From Aliamphritea hakodatensis (lineage in GTDB: Bacteria > Pseudomonadota > Gammaproteobacteria > Pseudomonadales > Balneatricaceae): a stretch of DNA of 64,000 nucleotides. The DNA is taken from contig NZ_AP025281.1 of the NCBI RefSeq assembly GCF_024347195.1, positions 4,030,001-4,094,000 of the forward strand, in the 5' to 3' direction. How positions within the stretch are numbered: the stretch's first letter is position 1; each line of letters opens with the position of its first letter. Shown here in pieces: positions 32,062-41,688 of the stretch. The notes beneath the pieces are model-generated. The model was given only the letters and a program-made list of their open reading frames with translations, had not been told where the DNA came from and searched no databases. The position numbers and the translations under genes were made by a program.

Positions 32062-32529
32062 ATGACAACACAAAAACAGTCTCTGCAGGCAAAAATTCTG
32101 GACGCCCGTATCGGCACTGAATTTCCACTGCCCCACTACGCCACCGAAGGTTCTGCCGGGCTGGACCTGCGCGCCTGTATCGACGCACCTCTGACGCTGG
32201 CCCCGGGTGAAACACAACTGCTACCTACCGGGCTGGCTATTCACGTCGCTGACCCGAATCTGTGTGCAATGCTCCTGCCCCGCTCAGGGCTCGGCCATAA
32301 ACACGGGATTGTACTGGGCAACCTGGTTGGCCTGATCGACTCCGATTATCAGGGACAACTGATGGTCTCCTGCTGGAACCGCAGCGACCGCGCATTCACC
32401 GTTGAACCCGGCGAACGCATCGCCCAGATGGTACTGGTTCCCGTTGTGCAGGCCAGTTTCGAAATCGTTGAAGAATTCAGCGACAGTGACCGCGGTGAAG
32501 GCGGCTTTGGTTCATCCGGCCGGCACTGA
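32062..32529 (+). CDS. dut: deoxyuridine 5'-triphosphate nucleotidohydrolase
   Basis: A 155-residue trimeric dUTPase, which keeps uracil out of DNA and supplies dUMP. All five motifs are visible: AGLDLRA, PRSGLGHKHGI, GLIDSDYQG, ERIAQM and the C-terminal RGEGGFGSSGRH. ATG 32062 is used; GTG 32053, which overlaps the coaBC stop, is an equally possible start and would add three residues. It lies between coaBC and algC. Confidence 0.97.
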   Translation: MTTQKQSLQAKILDARIGTEFPLPHYATEGSAGLDLRACIDAPLTLAPGETQLLPTGLAIHVADPNLCAMLLPRSGLGHKHGIVLGNLVGLIDSDYQGQLMVSCWNRSDRAFTVEPGERIAQMVLVPVVQASFEIVEEFSDSDRGEGGFGSSGRH

Positions 32530-32567
32530 GCCCGAACCCGGAACAGATTAAGGACACCCTGAACAGC

Positions 32568-34043
32568 ATGGCAAAACCCTTCGACCCAGCGAGCATCGAC
32601 CCGAATATTTTCCGGGCCTATGATATTCGTGGCATTTTCGGCCAGACACTCAGCGAAGCCTGCGCCGAAAAAATCGGCCAGGCCATCGCCAGCGAAGCCC
32701 GTGCCCGGCATATCAGCACACTGGCGGTTGGCTATGACGGCCGCCTGTCCGGGCCAGCACTTAATGACGCCCTGATCAGAGGCATCATCACTGCGGGCAT
32801 CAATGTTGTGAGCATTGGCATGGTGCCCACTCCCGGCCTGTATTTCGCCACCGTACTGCTGGGCACAGGCTCCGGCATCATGATTACCGGCAGCCACAAC
32901 CCGACGGATTACAACGGCTTCAAAATCATGCTGGGTGGTGAAACACTGGCGGATGAAGCCATTCAGCAACTGCACCGGCGGATTGTCAGCGATGATTTGC
33001 ACAGCGACCCGGTTCCCGGCCATATTCGTCAGCAGGACGTACAGCCGGACTATATCGCCCGTATCGCCGAACAACGGACACTGGACACACAAAACACACC
33101 CCTGAAGGTGGTCATCGACTGTGGTAACGGCGTGGCCGGCCCCTGGGTACTGGCACTGACGAAGCACCTGGGCTGTGAGGTCATCCCACTGTTCTGTGAC
33201 GTTGACGGCAACTTCCCCAACCACCACCCGGACCCGGAACATGCAGAGAATCTGCAGGATCTGATCCGCACGGTTAAAGAGACCGGTGCCGATATCGGGC
33301 TGGCATTTGACGGTGACGGTGACCGTCTGGGGGTTGTGGATAATCACGGTCACATCCGCAACACCGATGAGCTGCTTTGCCTGTTCGCACTGGAAGTCCT
33401 GCAACAACATCCCGGCAGCGAAGTGGTCCATGACGTCAAATGCTCGCTGAACCTGCGCCGCCTGATCGAAAACAACGGTGGTAAAGCCACCATGTGGCGC
33501 TGCGGGCATTCCATGATCAAAGGCCGGATGAAACAAACCGGCGCCGCCTTTGGCGGGGAGTTCACCGGTCATCTGTTCTTTGCCGAAGACTGGTACGGCT
33601 TTGATGACGCCCTGTATACCGCGGTGCGCGTTCTGGAAATGCTGATCCGGGCAAAAAACAACCAACAGGACGCCGCGGCGCTGTTCGATGCACCGCTGGC
33701 CGGATATCCGGCCTGTATTGCAACGCCGATGATTCACATCAGCAGCACCGAAGACACCAAATTCAAGATTATCAGCCAGTTACAGCAACTGGACTTTAAT
33801 GATGCCCGGGTGAGCACGATTGACGGCCTGCGGGTAGAGTTTTCTGACGGCTGGTTTGGCATCCGCGCCTCCAACACCAGCCCGAACCTGACACTCAGGG
33901 CAGAGGCCGACACAGCTGAAGCCCTGCAACGCATTTACACGACCATTTATAGCCATCTGACACAGCTGGCACCTGAACTTCAGGTCCCGCAGGAATGGCT
34001 GAAAACCGGAACAAACCAAGAGACAGACCATGCCTTTAACTAG
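32568..34043 (+). CDS. algC: phosphomannomutase/phosphoglucomutase
   Basis: A 491-residue alpha-D-phosphohexomutase like Pseudomonas AlgC, supplying mannose-1-P and glucose-1-P for surface polysaccharides. The phosphoserine loop is ITGSHNPTDYNGFK, the metal loop DGDGDRLG, the sugar-binding loop GEFTGH and the phosphate site RASNTSP. It is slightly longer than the Pseudomonas enzyme at the C-terminus. Its last 14 bases overlap argB. The start at 32568 lies in the coaBC-dut-algC-argB run. Confidence 0.95.
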   Translation: MAKPFDPASIDPNIFRAYDIRGIFGQTLSEACAEKIGQAIASEARARHISTLAVGYDGRLSGPALNDALIRGIITAGINVVSIGMVPTPGLYFATVLLGTGSGIMITGSHNPTDYNGFKIMLGGETLADEAIQQLHRRIVSDDLHSDPVPGHIRQQDVQPDYIARIAEQRTLDTQNTPLKVVIDCGNGVAGPWVLALTKHLGCEVIPLFCDVDGNFPNHHPDPEHAENLQDLIRTVKETGADIGLAFDGDGDRLGVVDNHGHIRNTDELLCLFALEVLQQHPGSEVVHDVKCSLNLRRLIENNGGKATMWRCGHSMIKGRMKQTGAAFGGEFTGHLFFAEDWYGFDDALYTAVRVLEMLIRAKNNQQDAAALFDAPLAGYPACIATPMIHISSTEDTKFKIISQLQQLDFNDARVSTIDGLRVEFSDGWFGIRASNTSPNLTLRAEADTAEALQRIYTTIYSHLTQLAPELQVPQEWLKTGTNQETDHAFN

Positions 34044-34941
34044 AAAAGCGGCGATGAACACCGCCAACGTACTGAGTGAGGCACTGCCTTACATTCAGTG
34101 CTTTACCGGTAAAACTGTAGTGATCAAATACGGCGGCAACGCCATGATCGACGACAAGCTGAAAAACAGCTTTGCCCGTGACATCGTGATGATGAAAACT
34201 ATCGGTATCAACCCGATCGTGGTTCACGGCGGCGGTCCGCAGATCGGTGATCTGCTGGAAAAACTGGCCATTGAGTCACATTTCGTTAACGGTATGCGGG
34301 TCACCGACTCCAAGACCATGGACGTTGTGGAAATGGTGCTTGGCGGTATGGTTAACAAAGACATCGTTGGCCTGATCAACAGCAACGGCGGTAAAGCCAT
34401 CGGTATGACCGGTAAAGACGGCATGCTGCTCAGCGCCCGCAAGCTGAAAGTGAAACACAAGACACCGGAAATGAAAGCCCCGGAAATTATCGACATCGGC
34501 CACGTGGGCGAAGTTGAAAACGTCAACGTTGATGTGCTGAACATGCTGGTGAACTCCGACTTCATCCCGGTTATCGCCCCAATCGGGGTTGGCAAAGACG
34601 GTACCTCTTACAACATCAACGCCGACCTGGTTGCCGGTAAAGTCTCAGAAGTTCTGCAGGCCGAAAAACTGATCCTGCTGACCAACATCGAAGGCCTGCT
34701 GGATAAAGACGGTAAAGTACTGACCGGCCTGACGACCGAGCAGGTTGACGGACTGATCGAAGACGGCACCATCTACGGCGGCATGCTGCCGAAGATCGAC
34801 TGCGCTCTCAACGCCGTCAAAGCCGGTGTCACCAGCGCACATATCATTGACGGCCGGGTCGAGCACTCCTGCCTGCTCGAAATTTTCACCGATGAAGGTG
34901 TCGGTACCCTGATCACCAACAAAGCAGCGGATGCATCATGA
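34030..34941 (+). CDS. argB: acetylglutamate kinase
   Basis: A 303-residue amino acid kinase for the second step of arginine synthesis. Visible motifs are VVIKYGGNAM, VVHGGGPQIGDLL, GMRVTDSKTMDVVEMVLGG, the NINADLVAGKV substrate region and YGGMLPKIDCAL near the end. The N-terminal helix (LTRKAAMNTANVLSEALPY) is the type linked to hexamer formation and arginine feedback, supporting start 34030 rather than 34054. It overlaps algC and slmA by a few bases at each end, so translation is likely coupled. Confidence 0.97.
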   Translation: MPLTRKAAMNTANVLSEALPYIQCFTGKTVVIKYGGNAMIDDKLKNSFARDIVMMKTIGINPIVVHGGGPQIGDLLEKLAIESHFVNGMRVTDSKTMDVVEMVLGGMVNKDIVGLINSNGGKAIGMTGKDGMLLSARKLKVKHKTPEMKAPEIIDIGHVGEVENVNVDVLNMLVNSDFIPVIAPIGVGKDGTSYNINADLVAGKVSEVLQAEKLILLTNIEGLLDKDGKVLTGLTTEQVDGLIEDGTIYGGMLPKIDCALNAVKAGVTSAHIIDGRVEHSCLLEIFTDEGVGTLITNKAADAS

Positions 34942-35531
34942 ACCAACCTGAAAAAGTATCCCGCCGGGAACAGATCCTCCAGGCACTGGCAATGATGCTG
35001 GAAAATGACCCCGGTGCCCGCATTACCACCGCCTCACTGGCCAAACAGGTCGGTGTATCGGAAGCGGCCCTGTACCGTCACTTTCCGAGCAAGGCCCGGA
35101 TGTTTGAAGGGCTGATCAGCTTCATTGAAGAAACCATCTTCAGCCGGGTGACCCTGATCACTCAGTCAGACGCCACGGCACTGAAACAATGTGAGCAGAT
35201 TCTTACCCTGTTGCTGGCATTTGTGGAACGTAATCCGGGAATGGCCCGTATCCTCACCGGTGACGCACTGGCCGGCGAAACTGACCGTCTGCGCCAGCGG
35301 ATCAATCAGTTCTTCGAGCGGCTGGAAACCCAGATCAAACAGATCCTGCGGACCGCCGAACAAACCGAAGGCCTGCGTACCGAACTGCCGGGCGGCGCGA
35401 CCGCTAACCTGTTACTGGCCAGCGCCGAAGGCCGTATCCGCCAGTTCGTCCGCAGTGAATTTAAAAACCGCCCGACTCAGAACTGGGCTGACCAGTGGAA
35501 CGTGCTCGCTAGCGCTGCAGCCCGCAGCTAA
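34938..35531 (+). CDS. slmA: nucleoid occlusion factor SlmA (TetR family)
   Basis: A 197-residue DNA-binding protein that blocks FtsZ ring formation over the chromosome. The N-terminal helix-turn-helix reads ITTASLAKQVGVSEAALYRH, followed by FPSKARMFEGLISFIEETIF, both typical of SlmA. The C-terminal all-helical domain contains NPGMARILTGDALAGE. The start overlaps the argB stop as ATGA. The position after argB matches SlmA in related genomes. Confidence 0.95.
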   Translation: MNQPEKVSRREQILQALAMMLENDPGARITTASLAKQVGVSEAALYRHFPSKARMFEGLISFIEETIFSRVTLITQSDATALKQCEQILTLLLAFVERNPGMARILTGDALAGETDRLRQRINQFFERLETQIKQILRTAEQTEGLRTELPGGATANLLLASAEGRIRQFVRSEFKNRPTQNWADQWNVLASAAARS

Positions 35532-35539
35532 GGCCCTAC

Positions 35540-36304
35540 ATGACCGAACAGCTGGGTCTGTTACTGGTATCTCTGCTGGCCAATGGTTTATCTGCCATGG
35601 CCGGCGGAGGTGCCGGTTTACTGCAACTCCCGGTCCTGCTTTTTCTGGGACTGTCTTTCAGCACCGCACTGGCCACCCACAAAATTGCCAGCGTAGCGCT
35701 GGGACTGGGTGCCACCCTTCGCCACCTGAAAGAAAGCACACTGGAACGGCGTTTCTGTGGCTATATTCTGGCCACCGGCCTGCCCGGCGTAGTGCTGGGT
35801 GGCATCGTCGTTCTGCAGATTCCTGAAAAGATCACCCTGATCAGTCTCGGCATACTGACCGCCGGCCTGGGAATCTATTCGATTTTCAAAGCCAGCCTCG
35901 GGCTGGAATACACACCAAAACACCGGGACCTGGCCGGCATGATCACCGGTGGGCTGGTGCTGTTTTTTATCGGTGTGCTGAACGGTTCACTGACGTCCGG
36001 CACCGGCCTGTTTGTTACTCTCTGGCTGGTGCGCTGGTTCGGGCTGGATTATAAACGGGCAGTGGCGTATGTGCTGGTGCTGGTCGGCATGTTCTGGAAC
36101 GGTTCCGGGGCCATCACAGTGGCCCTGCAAACACCGCCACAATGGTCATGGTTGCCGGCGCTGATCCTTGGTGCATTGATCGGCGCTTACGCCGGCGCAC
36201 ATCTGGCGCTGGCCAGAGGAAACCGGGCGATTAAACGGATTTTTGAAGCCCTGACAATTCTGGTGGGCATTAAACTGATATTCGACGGTATCGCCATCAT
36301 CTGA
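35540..36304 (+). CDS. TSUP (TauE/SafE) family membrane transporter
   Basis: A 254-residue inner-membrane protein with about eight hydrophobic segments. The N-terminal repeat contains ANGLSAMAGGGAGLLQLPVLL and the second half GVLNGSLTSGTGLFVTLWLVRWFG, the paired Gly-rich motifs of TauE/SafE exporters. Members move sulfite, sulfoacetate or other small organic sulfur anions; the substrate here is not identifiable. It starts 8 bases after slmA and may be the end of that operon. It converges with yibQ at about 36.3 kb. Confidence 0.87.
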   Translation: MTEQLGLLLVSLLANGLSAMAGGGAGLLQLPVLLFLGLSFSTALATHKIASVALGLGATLRHLKESTLERRFCGYILATGLPGVVLGGIVVLQIPEKITLISLGILTAGLGIYSIFKASLGLEYTPKHRDLAGMITGGLVLFFIGVLNGSLTSGTGLFVTLWLVRWFGLDYKRAVAYVLVLVGMFWNGSGAITVALQTPPQWSWLPALILGALIGAYAGAHLALARGNRAIKRIFEALTILVGIKLIFDGIAII

Positions 36305-36339
36305 CAGTTATCCGGTTACTGACTGTAAGCGACTGCAAG

Positions 36340-37191
36340 TCACTGGCCGTACCCTTTAACCTGACATTCTTCAGCTTCACAGAAATGCTGCCGGGCACGT
36401 TCCAGATCCTGGCTGTCCTGCATCTGTAACAGGAAGCCGCTTGGGGCTACCAGCTGTATCCCTAACTCTCCCAGACGGGGTAAAGCTTCCTGTAAAAAAT
36501 TAATCGTCACCGGATACGGGTGGCCAATCAGCACAGCAAAGCCCCGTTCACGGGCCAGCGCCACGCCTGCATTAAACTGCCGCTCAACAAATTCCGGGGT
36601 TTGTTCATGATCAAGAAAAATATCCCGGATCAGCCAGGGAATGTCAGCCTGACGGGCCGCTTTCCAGGCAACCGTATCGGAGGTGGTCAGGCTATCAATA
36701 AAAAACATCTGCTGCTTTTTCGCCACTTGCATGGCCCACTGCATCTGAGGATTTTTCTGGGTCAGCAGGCTGCCCATATGATTATTAAATCCCACCGCAT
36801 AAGGCACGGCTTTCAAACCGTCCCGCAGGGTTTTCAGAAACACCGCTTTACTCAGTGAATCCGTCAGCCCACCGGGGCCAAGTGCCAACTTATGGGTATT
36901 ATCCATCGGCACATGCACCATGACGTCCTTACCCTGGCTGTTAGCCATCTCAGCCAGCACCTTACTTTTAGGGGTATGCGGCAAAATGGCATACGCCAGC
37001 GGACCGGGTAAGTTAATCGCCGCAATCCCCTGCGCCAGATTATCCCCCATATCATCTATGATGATCACCAGACGTGGTTGCTGACTGTCGGCACTGACCG
37101 GCGGCACAAAGGCCGTGCAGATAAACGCAAAACAGGCAAACAGCAGAAATGCTGTTTGCCTGTTCAGAACAAAGTATGCAGATGTTACCAC
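36340..37191 (-). CDS. yibQ: divergent polysaccharide deacetylase family protein (YibQ)
   Basis: A 283-residue exported protein. The signal peptide ends about VSADS; the catalytic NodB-like domain begins RLVIIIDDMGDNLAQG with the metal-binding Asp pair, followed by HTPKSKVLAE, MVHVPMDN and GFNNHMGSLLT. The family is conserved beside envC and gpmI and presumably acts on an envelope polysaccharide, but the substrate is not established. The start is GTG 37191, just upstream of the ctpA stop region on the same strand, with AGGCAG before it. Confidence 0.9.
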   Translation of the reverse strand: MVTSAYFVLNRQTAFLLFACFAFICTAFVPPVSADSQQPRLVIIIDDMGDNLAQGIAAINLPGPLAYAILPHTPKSKVLAEMANSQGKDVMVHVPMDNTHKLALGPGGLTDSLSKAVFLKTLRDGLKAVPYAVGFNNHMGSLLTQKNPQMQWAMQVAKKQQMFFIDSLTTSDTVAWKAARQADIPWLIRDIFLDHEQTPEFVERQFNAGVALARERGFAVLIGHPYPVTINFLQEALPRLGELGIQLVAPSGFLLQMQDSQDLERARQHFCEAEECQVKGYGQ

Positions 37192-37199
37192 TGAGCTGC

Positions 37200-38519
37200 C
37201 TAGTTCTGGTTATCAGCCGCTTTTTCAGTCACTTTACGGGCAATCGCCAGACCACGTAACAAACCGATGGCTTCATATAGCTGGTAATCGGTTTCGGCAA
37301 TCCGGCGCACATCGGTCACCGCATCTTCAGAACCGTCTTCGCCGTTTTCAAGATGGCCGCTCAGGTCACTTTCTTTGATGAAGTTACCGCTTTCACGCAG
37401 TTTGATTTCGGCCTCAGCCACATAAATATCCGGCTTAATGCCCTGGGCCTGAATTGAACGGCCGCTCGGCGTAAAGTAACGGGCAGTGGTGAGTTTCAGC
37501 GCCCGCTCCTTGGTCAGCGGCAATACCGTCTGTACCGACCCCTTACCAAAGCTGTCTACACCCATGATGACGGCGCGGCCCTGATCCTGCAGCGCACCGG
37601 CAACAATTTCAGACGCAGAGGCAGACCCCTGGTTAATCAGTACCACCAGTGGAATATCGGTCAGGCGTTCACTGGTCGCTTTATATTGCAGTTCAGAATT
37701 AGCTTTGCGGCCCTTGGTGTAAACAATCAGCCCCTCATCCATAAACGCATCACTGACATCCACCGCCGCACGTAACACGCCACCGGGGTTATTACGCAGA
37801 TCCAGCACCAGACCTTTCAGTTCGGTTTCGGCTTCCAGCTTTTCCATTGCCCGTTTCAGGTCGTTACCGGTATTCACCTGGAACTGGGTAATCCGCAGGT
37901 AACCGATGCCGTCATCCAGTACCCGCTGCTTCACGCTGGCAACCCGGATCACATCCCGCACCACGGTAATTTCCAGCGGTTTTTCCTCACCTTCCCGAAC
38001 GATGGTCAGCACCAGTTCAGACCCTGCCGGGCCCCGCATCAGCTCGACCGCATCATTAAGGTCCATGCCCTGAACCGCCTGATCACCCAGTTTAATAATC
38101 AGGTCCCCGGCTTTCACACCGGCCTTTTGCGCAGGGGTATCATCAATCGGCGTGATTACGCGGACAAAACCGTCTTCCATGCCCACTTCAATCCCCAGAC
38201 CACCAAATTCGCCGCTGGTGTGGGTCTGCAGTTCGGAAAAGGCACTCGGTTCAAGATAAGTGGAATGCGGATCAAGCCCGGCCAGCATACCGCGGATCGC
38301 ATCTTCCAGCAGCTGTTCATCGCTAACCTGCTCAACATAGTCCTGACGGATACGGTCAAATACCTCAGTAAACACCCGGATTTCTTCCAGTGGCAGAGGT
38401 TTTACAACCGGCGCGGGCGCGTCTTCAGCCTGAACGACACCGCCCAGTAATGACATACTCAATAAACATGGCAAACCCAGAGGTTTACACAGACTCGCTA
38501 GCTGCTTGGTCAGCTTCAT
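37200..38519 (-). CDS. ctpA: S41 family C-terminal processing peptidase
   Basis: A 439-residue periplasmic protease. A signal peptide (ending VVQA, about residue 31) is followed by an N-terminal helical domain, a PDZ domain (GGLGIEVGMEDGFVRVITP), and the S41 core with the Ser in INQGSASASEIVAGAL and the Lys in DSFGKGSVQT, a Ser-Lys dyad. CtpA homologues in Pseudomonas degrade peptidoglycan hydrolases with a lipoprotein partner. It is located between envC and yibQ on one strand, matching a role in cell-wall turnover. Confidence 0.95.
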   Translation of the reverse strand: MKLTKQLASLCKPLGLPCLLSMSLLGGVVQAEDAPAPVVKPLPLEEIRVFTEVFDRIRQDYVEQVSDEQLLEDAIRGMLAGLDPHSTYLEPSAFSELQTHTSGEFGGLGIEVGMEDGFVRVITPIDDTPAQKAGVKAGDLIIKLGDQAVQGMDLNDAVELMRGPAGSELVLTIVREGEEKPLEITVVRDVIRVASVKQRVLDDGIGYLRITQFQVNTGNDLKRAMEKLEAETELKGLVLDLRNNPGGVLRAAVDVSDAFMDEGLIVYTKGRKANSELQYKATSERLTDIPLVVLINQGSASASEIVAGALQDQGRAVIMGVDSFGKGSVQTVLPLTKERALKLTTARYFTPSGRSIQAQGIKPDIYVAEAEIKLRESGNFIKESDLSGHLENGEDGSEDAVTDVRRIAETDYQLYEAIGLLRGLAIARKVTEKAADNQN

Positions 38520-38581
38520 ACTGAATCCTTAATTCTGTGGATATCAGACGATGATATCCAGGCTACATTCCTGTTGGCCGG

Positions 38582-39733
38582 TCAGCGCCTCACCAGCCAT
38601 TGCTTTGGATTTCGCGCTTTTCCTTTATACCGTAAGGCAAAGAATAAACCGGGCTTACTGTTACCGCCACTGTTTCCTACTGTGGCAACGGTTTCTTTGG
38701 CAGAGACCCATTCACCGACATCTTTTAACAAGCTGTCCGCCTGGCCGTACATGGTCATATAACCGCCGCCATGATCAATGATCAGCAGCAGACCATAGCC
38801 CCTGAGCCAGTCAGAGAATACCACCCGGCCGTGATGAATCGCTTTAACTGCCCGCCCCTGTTTCGCCGTCAGTATCACGCCATCAAATCTGACGCCTTCG
38901 CGCATGCTGCCAAAGCCACGGGTCAGTTTACCCTTAACCGGCCAGGGCAGGCGGCCCTTCAGCTCTGAAAACGCCCGGTCATTACCGCCCAGCGCAACTT
39001 CACTGATGGAGATCTGCAACTGCGCCAGGACTTTCTCCAGCCGTTGCTGATCCGCTTTAAGATTCTTCAGCTTCTTACTGCCAGCCTTCAGGTCTTTTTC
39101 CAGCCGGGCCAGGATCTGCTTCCGCTCACTGCGGCCCGCCTTCAGTTCGGTGGCACTTTTCTGTAATGCATCACGACGGTCGAAAACAGTTTGCTGAGTG
39201 CTGCGGATTGCCTCTTCTGCCTGATCCAGTTTGACCAGATCATCACGGAAATGTTGCAATTTATCTGCCAGCGTCTGATTAATCCGGTCATAGTACTGCA
39301 ACATACGGGACACCTGCTCCGGGTCCCGCTGGGTCAGCAACAACTGTAAGCGTGGTAACTTACCGGTTTTATATTGCTGTTTGAGCTGTACTTCCAGCCC
39401 CTTAGCCTGCTCCCGCAATGACGCCAGAATCGGTTTGCGCGAGGCCTGTAATTTCTTCAGCTTTGCTTCCGCGCCGCCCAGCTGCTTATTCAGCGTGCCG
39501 ATCTGTTTGGCCAGCTTGCCGATTTTATTATCAATGCTGCGCAACTCACCCTGTACTGACTTTTTCTCGCCCTGGGTTTCATTCAGGGCAGCCGTCAGTT
39601 GGCGGACGCTTTTCTGTAAGGCTTTAATCTGGGCAGCCGTGGCCGCTTCTTCATTCGCCGCGAATGAAAAAGACGGCATCAGGACACATAAAGAAAGTAC
39701 CAGCAATATCGCTGGCCGATAAATCCGGCTCAT
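38582..39733 (-). CDS. envC: murein hydrolase activator EnvC
   Basis: A 383-residue periplasmic protein. A signal peptide ends near FAAN; residues about 28-250 form a long coiled coil; the C-terminal 110 residues are a LytM domain. The LytM zinc site is degenerate: the usual final His in GYxTxYGH is Gln (GYMTMYGQ), as expected for an activator rather than an enzyme. EnvC recruits and activates AmiA/AmiB amidases at the septum through FtsEX. It is part of the gpmI-envC-ctpA-yibQ cluster. Confidence 0.95.
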   Translation of the reverse strand: MSRIYRPAILLVLSLCVLMPSFSFAANEEAATAAQIKALQKSVRQLTAALNETQGEKKSVQGELRSIDNKIGKLAKQIGTLNKQLGGAEAKLKKLQASRKPILASLREQAKGLEVQLKQQYKTGKLPRLQLLLTQRDPEQVSRMLQYYDRINQTLADKLQHFRDDLVKLDQAEEAIRSTQQTVFDRRDALQKSATELKAGRSERKQILARLEKDLKAGSKKLKNLKADQQRLEKVLAQLQISISEVALGGNDRAFSELKGRLPWPVKGKLTRGFGSMREGVRFDGVILTAKQGRAVKAIHHGRVVFSDWLRGYGLLLIIDHGGGYMTMYGQADSLLKDVGEWVSAKETVATVGNSGGNSKPGLFFALRYKGKARNPKQWLVRR

Positions 39734-39770
39734 AGAAAAATGGCCGCGTTGTGACTGGCGGCCATATTCA

Positions 39771-41321
39771 TCAGCTGAAACGCACCAGCGACTGGCCGGT
39801 CATTTCTGCAGGTTTATCCAGCCCCATCAGATCCAGTAATGACGGTGCCAGATCACACAGGGCACCATCTTCCAGACTCAGCTGAGCATGACGGGGGCCG
39901 TCATAAATCAGTGCTACCGGCCAGTTAGTATGTGCAGTATGCGCCTGACCGGTCTTCGGATTGACCATCAGCTCCACGTTACCGTGATCTGCGGTGATCA
40001 GGGTTTCACCGGCAACGCTCTGCATAGCTTCCAGCACCTGACTGATTGCACCGTCAATGACTTCAACCGCCTTAACTGCCGCATCAAAGTTACCGGTGTG
40101 GCCAACCATATCCGGGTTCGCAAAGTTACAGACAATCAGGTCATACTTGCCACTCTTAATGGCTGCAACCAGCTTCTCGGTTACTTCCGGTGCACTCATT
40201 TCCGGCTTCAGATCGTAAGTAGCGACGTCCGGTGACGGCACCAGAATACGGTCTTCACCGGCGTACGGATTTTCCTCGCCACCGTTGAAGAAGAAGGTCA
40301 CGTGGGCGTATTTTTCAGTTTCGGAAATCCGTAACTGGGTCCGGCCCAGATCAGAGAGGTATTCACCCAGGCTGTTAGACAGTTTATTAGGCGGATACGC
40401 ACAGCTGGTTTTAATCGTTGAGGCATATTCGGTCATCATGACGAAATCCGCCAGTGCCGGGACGCGGCTGCGCTGGAAACCGTCAAAGTCAGTATCAACA
40501 AAAGCACGGGTAATTTCCCGGGCGCGGTCCGGACGGAAATTTGCACAGATCACCGTATCATTATCGCGGATCAGCCCCACCGGCTGGCCGTCATCACCAA
40601 TGATACAGGTGGCGGCAACAAACTCGTCGTTCTCATCCCGCTCATAAGCATTGGCCAGTGCGTCGGCAGCCGAGGTTTCATAATGCGGCGCCAGACCTTT
40701 GGTCATAGCATCGTAGGCGGTCTGCACCCGGTCCCAGCGGTTATCACGGTCCATGGCATAGTAACGGCCCACGATGGTTGCCAACGCACCGGTACCCAGC
40801 TCAGCAAACTTCTTTTCTGCCGCTTCAATTGATGGTTGCGCACTGCGCGGTGGCATATCACGGCCATCCAGAATGCCGTGCAGATAAACCTTGCTGACAC
40901 CACGTTTTACCGCCATTTCCAGCAACGCAAAAATGTGTTCTTCATGACTGTGCACACCGCCCGGCGACAGCAGTCCCATCACATGCACCGCACCGTCAAC
41001 CGCTTTGGCTTTATCAATGGCACTCACCAGCGCTTCATTTTCAAACAGGCTGCCTTCTTCAATGGCCTTACTGATACGGGTGTAGTTCTGGTACACCGTA
41101 CGGCCGGCACCAATATTCATATGGCCCACTTCGGAGTTGCCCATCTGACCGTCCGGCAGCCCAACCGCCATCCCGGAAGTGGCAATGCGGCTGTTTGGCG
41201 AATTGGCCATCAGACGATCCCAGGTCGGGGTATTCGCGGCCATCACGGCGCTGGATTCTGTGGCTTCGACGCCGAAACCATCAAGAATAATCAAAGCTTT
41301 GGTGCTACGTTGCTCGGTCAT
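39771..41321 (-). CDS. gpmI: 2,3-bisphosphoglycerate-independent phosphoglycerate mutase
   Basis: A 516-residue, manganese-dependent glycolytic enzyme interconverting 3- and 2-phosphoglycerate. The first metal Asp is in ALIILDGFG; the catalytic Ser63 is in QMGNSEVGHMNIGAGR; later metal residues are in CNFANPDMVGHTG and ITADHGNVELM. It is full length. It starts a minus-strand cluster with envC, ctpA and yibQ and is divergent from yibN-grxC-secB across a 367-base intergenic region. Confidence 0.97.
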   Translation of the reverse strand: MTEQRSTKALIILDGFGVEATESSAVMAANTPTWDRLMANSPNSRIATSGMAVGLPDGQMGNSEVGHMNIGAGRTVYQNYTRISKAIEEGSLFENEALVSAIDKAKAVDGAVHVMGLLSPGGVHSHEEHIFALLEMAVKRGVSKVYLHGILDGRDMPPRSAQPSIEAAEKKFAELGTGALATIVGRYYAMDRDNRWDRVQTAYDAMTKGLAPHYETSAADALANAYERDENDEFVAATCIIGDDGQPVGLIRDNDTVICANFRPDRAREITRAFVDTDFDGFQRSRVPALADFVMMTEYASTIKTSCAYPPNKLSNSLGEYLSDLGRTQLRISETEKYAHVTFFFNGGEENPYAGEDRILVPSPDVATYDLKPEMSAPEVTEKLVAAIKSGKYDLIVCNFANPDMVGHTGNFDAAVKAVEVIDGAISQVLEAMQSVAGETLITADHGNVELMVNPKTGQAHTAHTNWPVALIYDGPRHAQLSLEDGALCDLAPSLLDLMGLDKPAEMTGQSLVRFS

Positions 41322-41538
41322 GGGTGATCTTTTCCGGTGTGTGACTGCCCGGCAGCAAACATCAGACAGGCTGATACGGGCTTTTTAGCTGATATGTAAG
41401 ACCGCGCATTTTACTTGGAATTCCTTCATAAGGCGAACCCGACAAGTGCCTGCGGTGAATTTTTCCTGACCCTGAAAGTCTCCCAAAGGCACAACAGAAG
41501 GAATCCTCAGGAAATCATCATTATTTAGCCTCAGCCTG

Positions 41539-41567
41539 TTACCTCGACAGCAAACGCGGGGTATACT
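41539..41567 (+). promoter_or_regulatory. candidate promoter of yibN-grxC-secB
   Basis: TTACCT (41539-41544), a 17-base spacer, and TATACT (41562-41567), 122 bases before yibN. The -35 match is weak. The rest of the gpmI-yibN gap (41322-41688) shows no ORF or RNA gene. Confidence 0.4.
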
Positions 41568-41688
41568 TGGCCGCTTTACAGATTTTAACTGCGGCTTGAG
41601 CGGCCGGCCGGTTTCGGCAACTGCTGCTGAATGTCGCCACTTTTTCTAAATATTGCGGCTGAATAAAGCACATCTAAAAAGGTTTACG

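Noticed and set aside
32349..33737. 462-codon ORF antisense to algC
   Set aside because: It is a shadow of the well-supported algC frame on the other strand; the composition is odd (many Cys, His, Gln) and no domain is recognisable.
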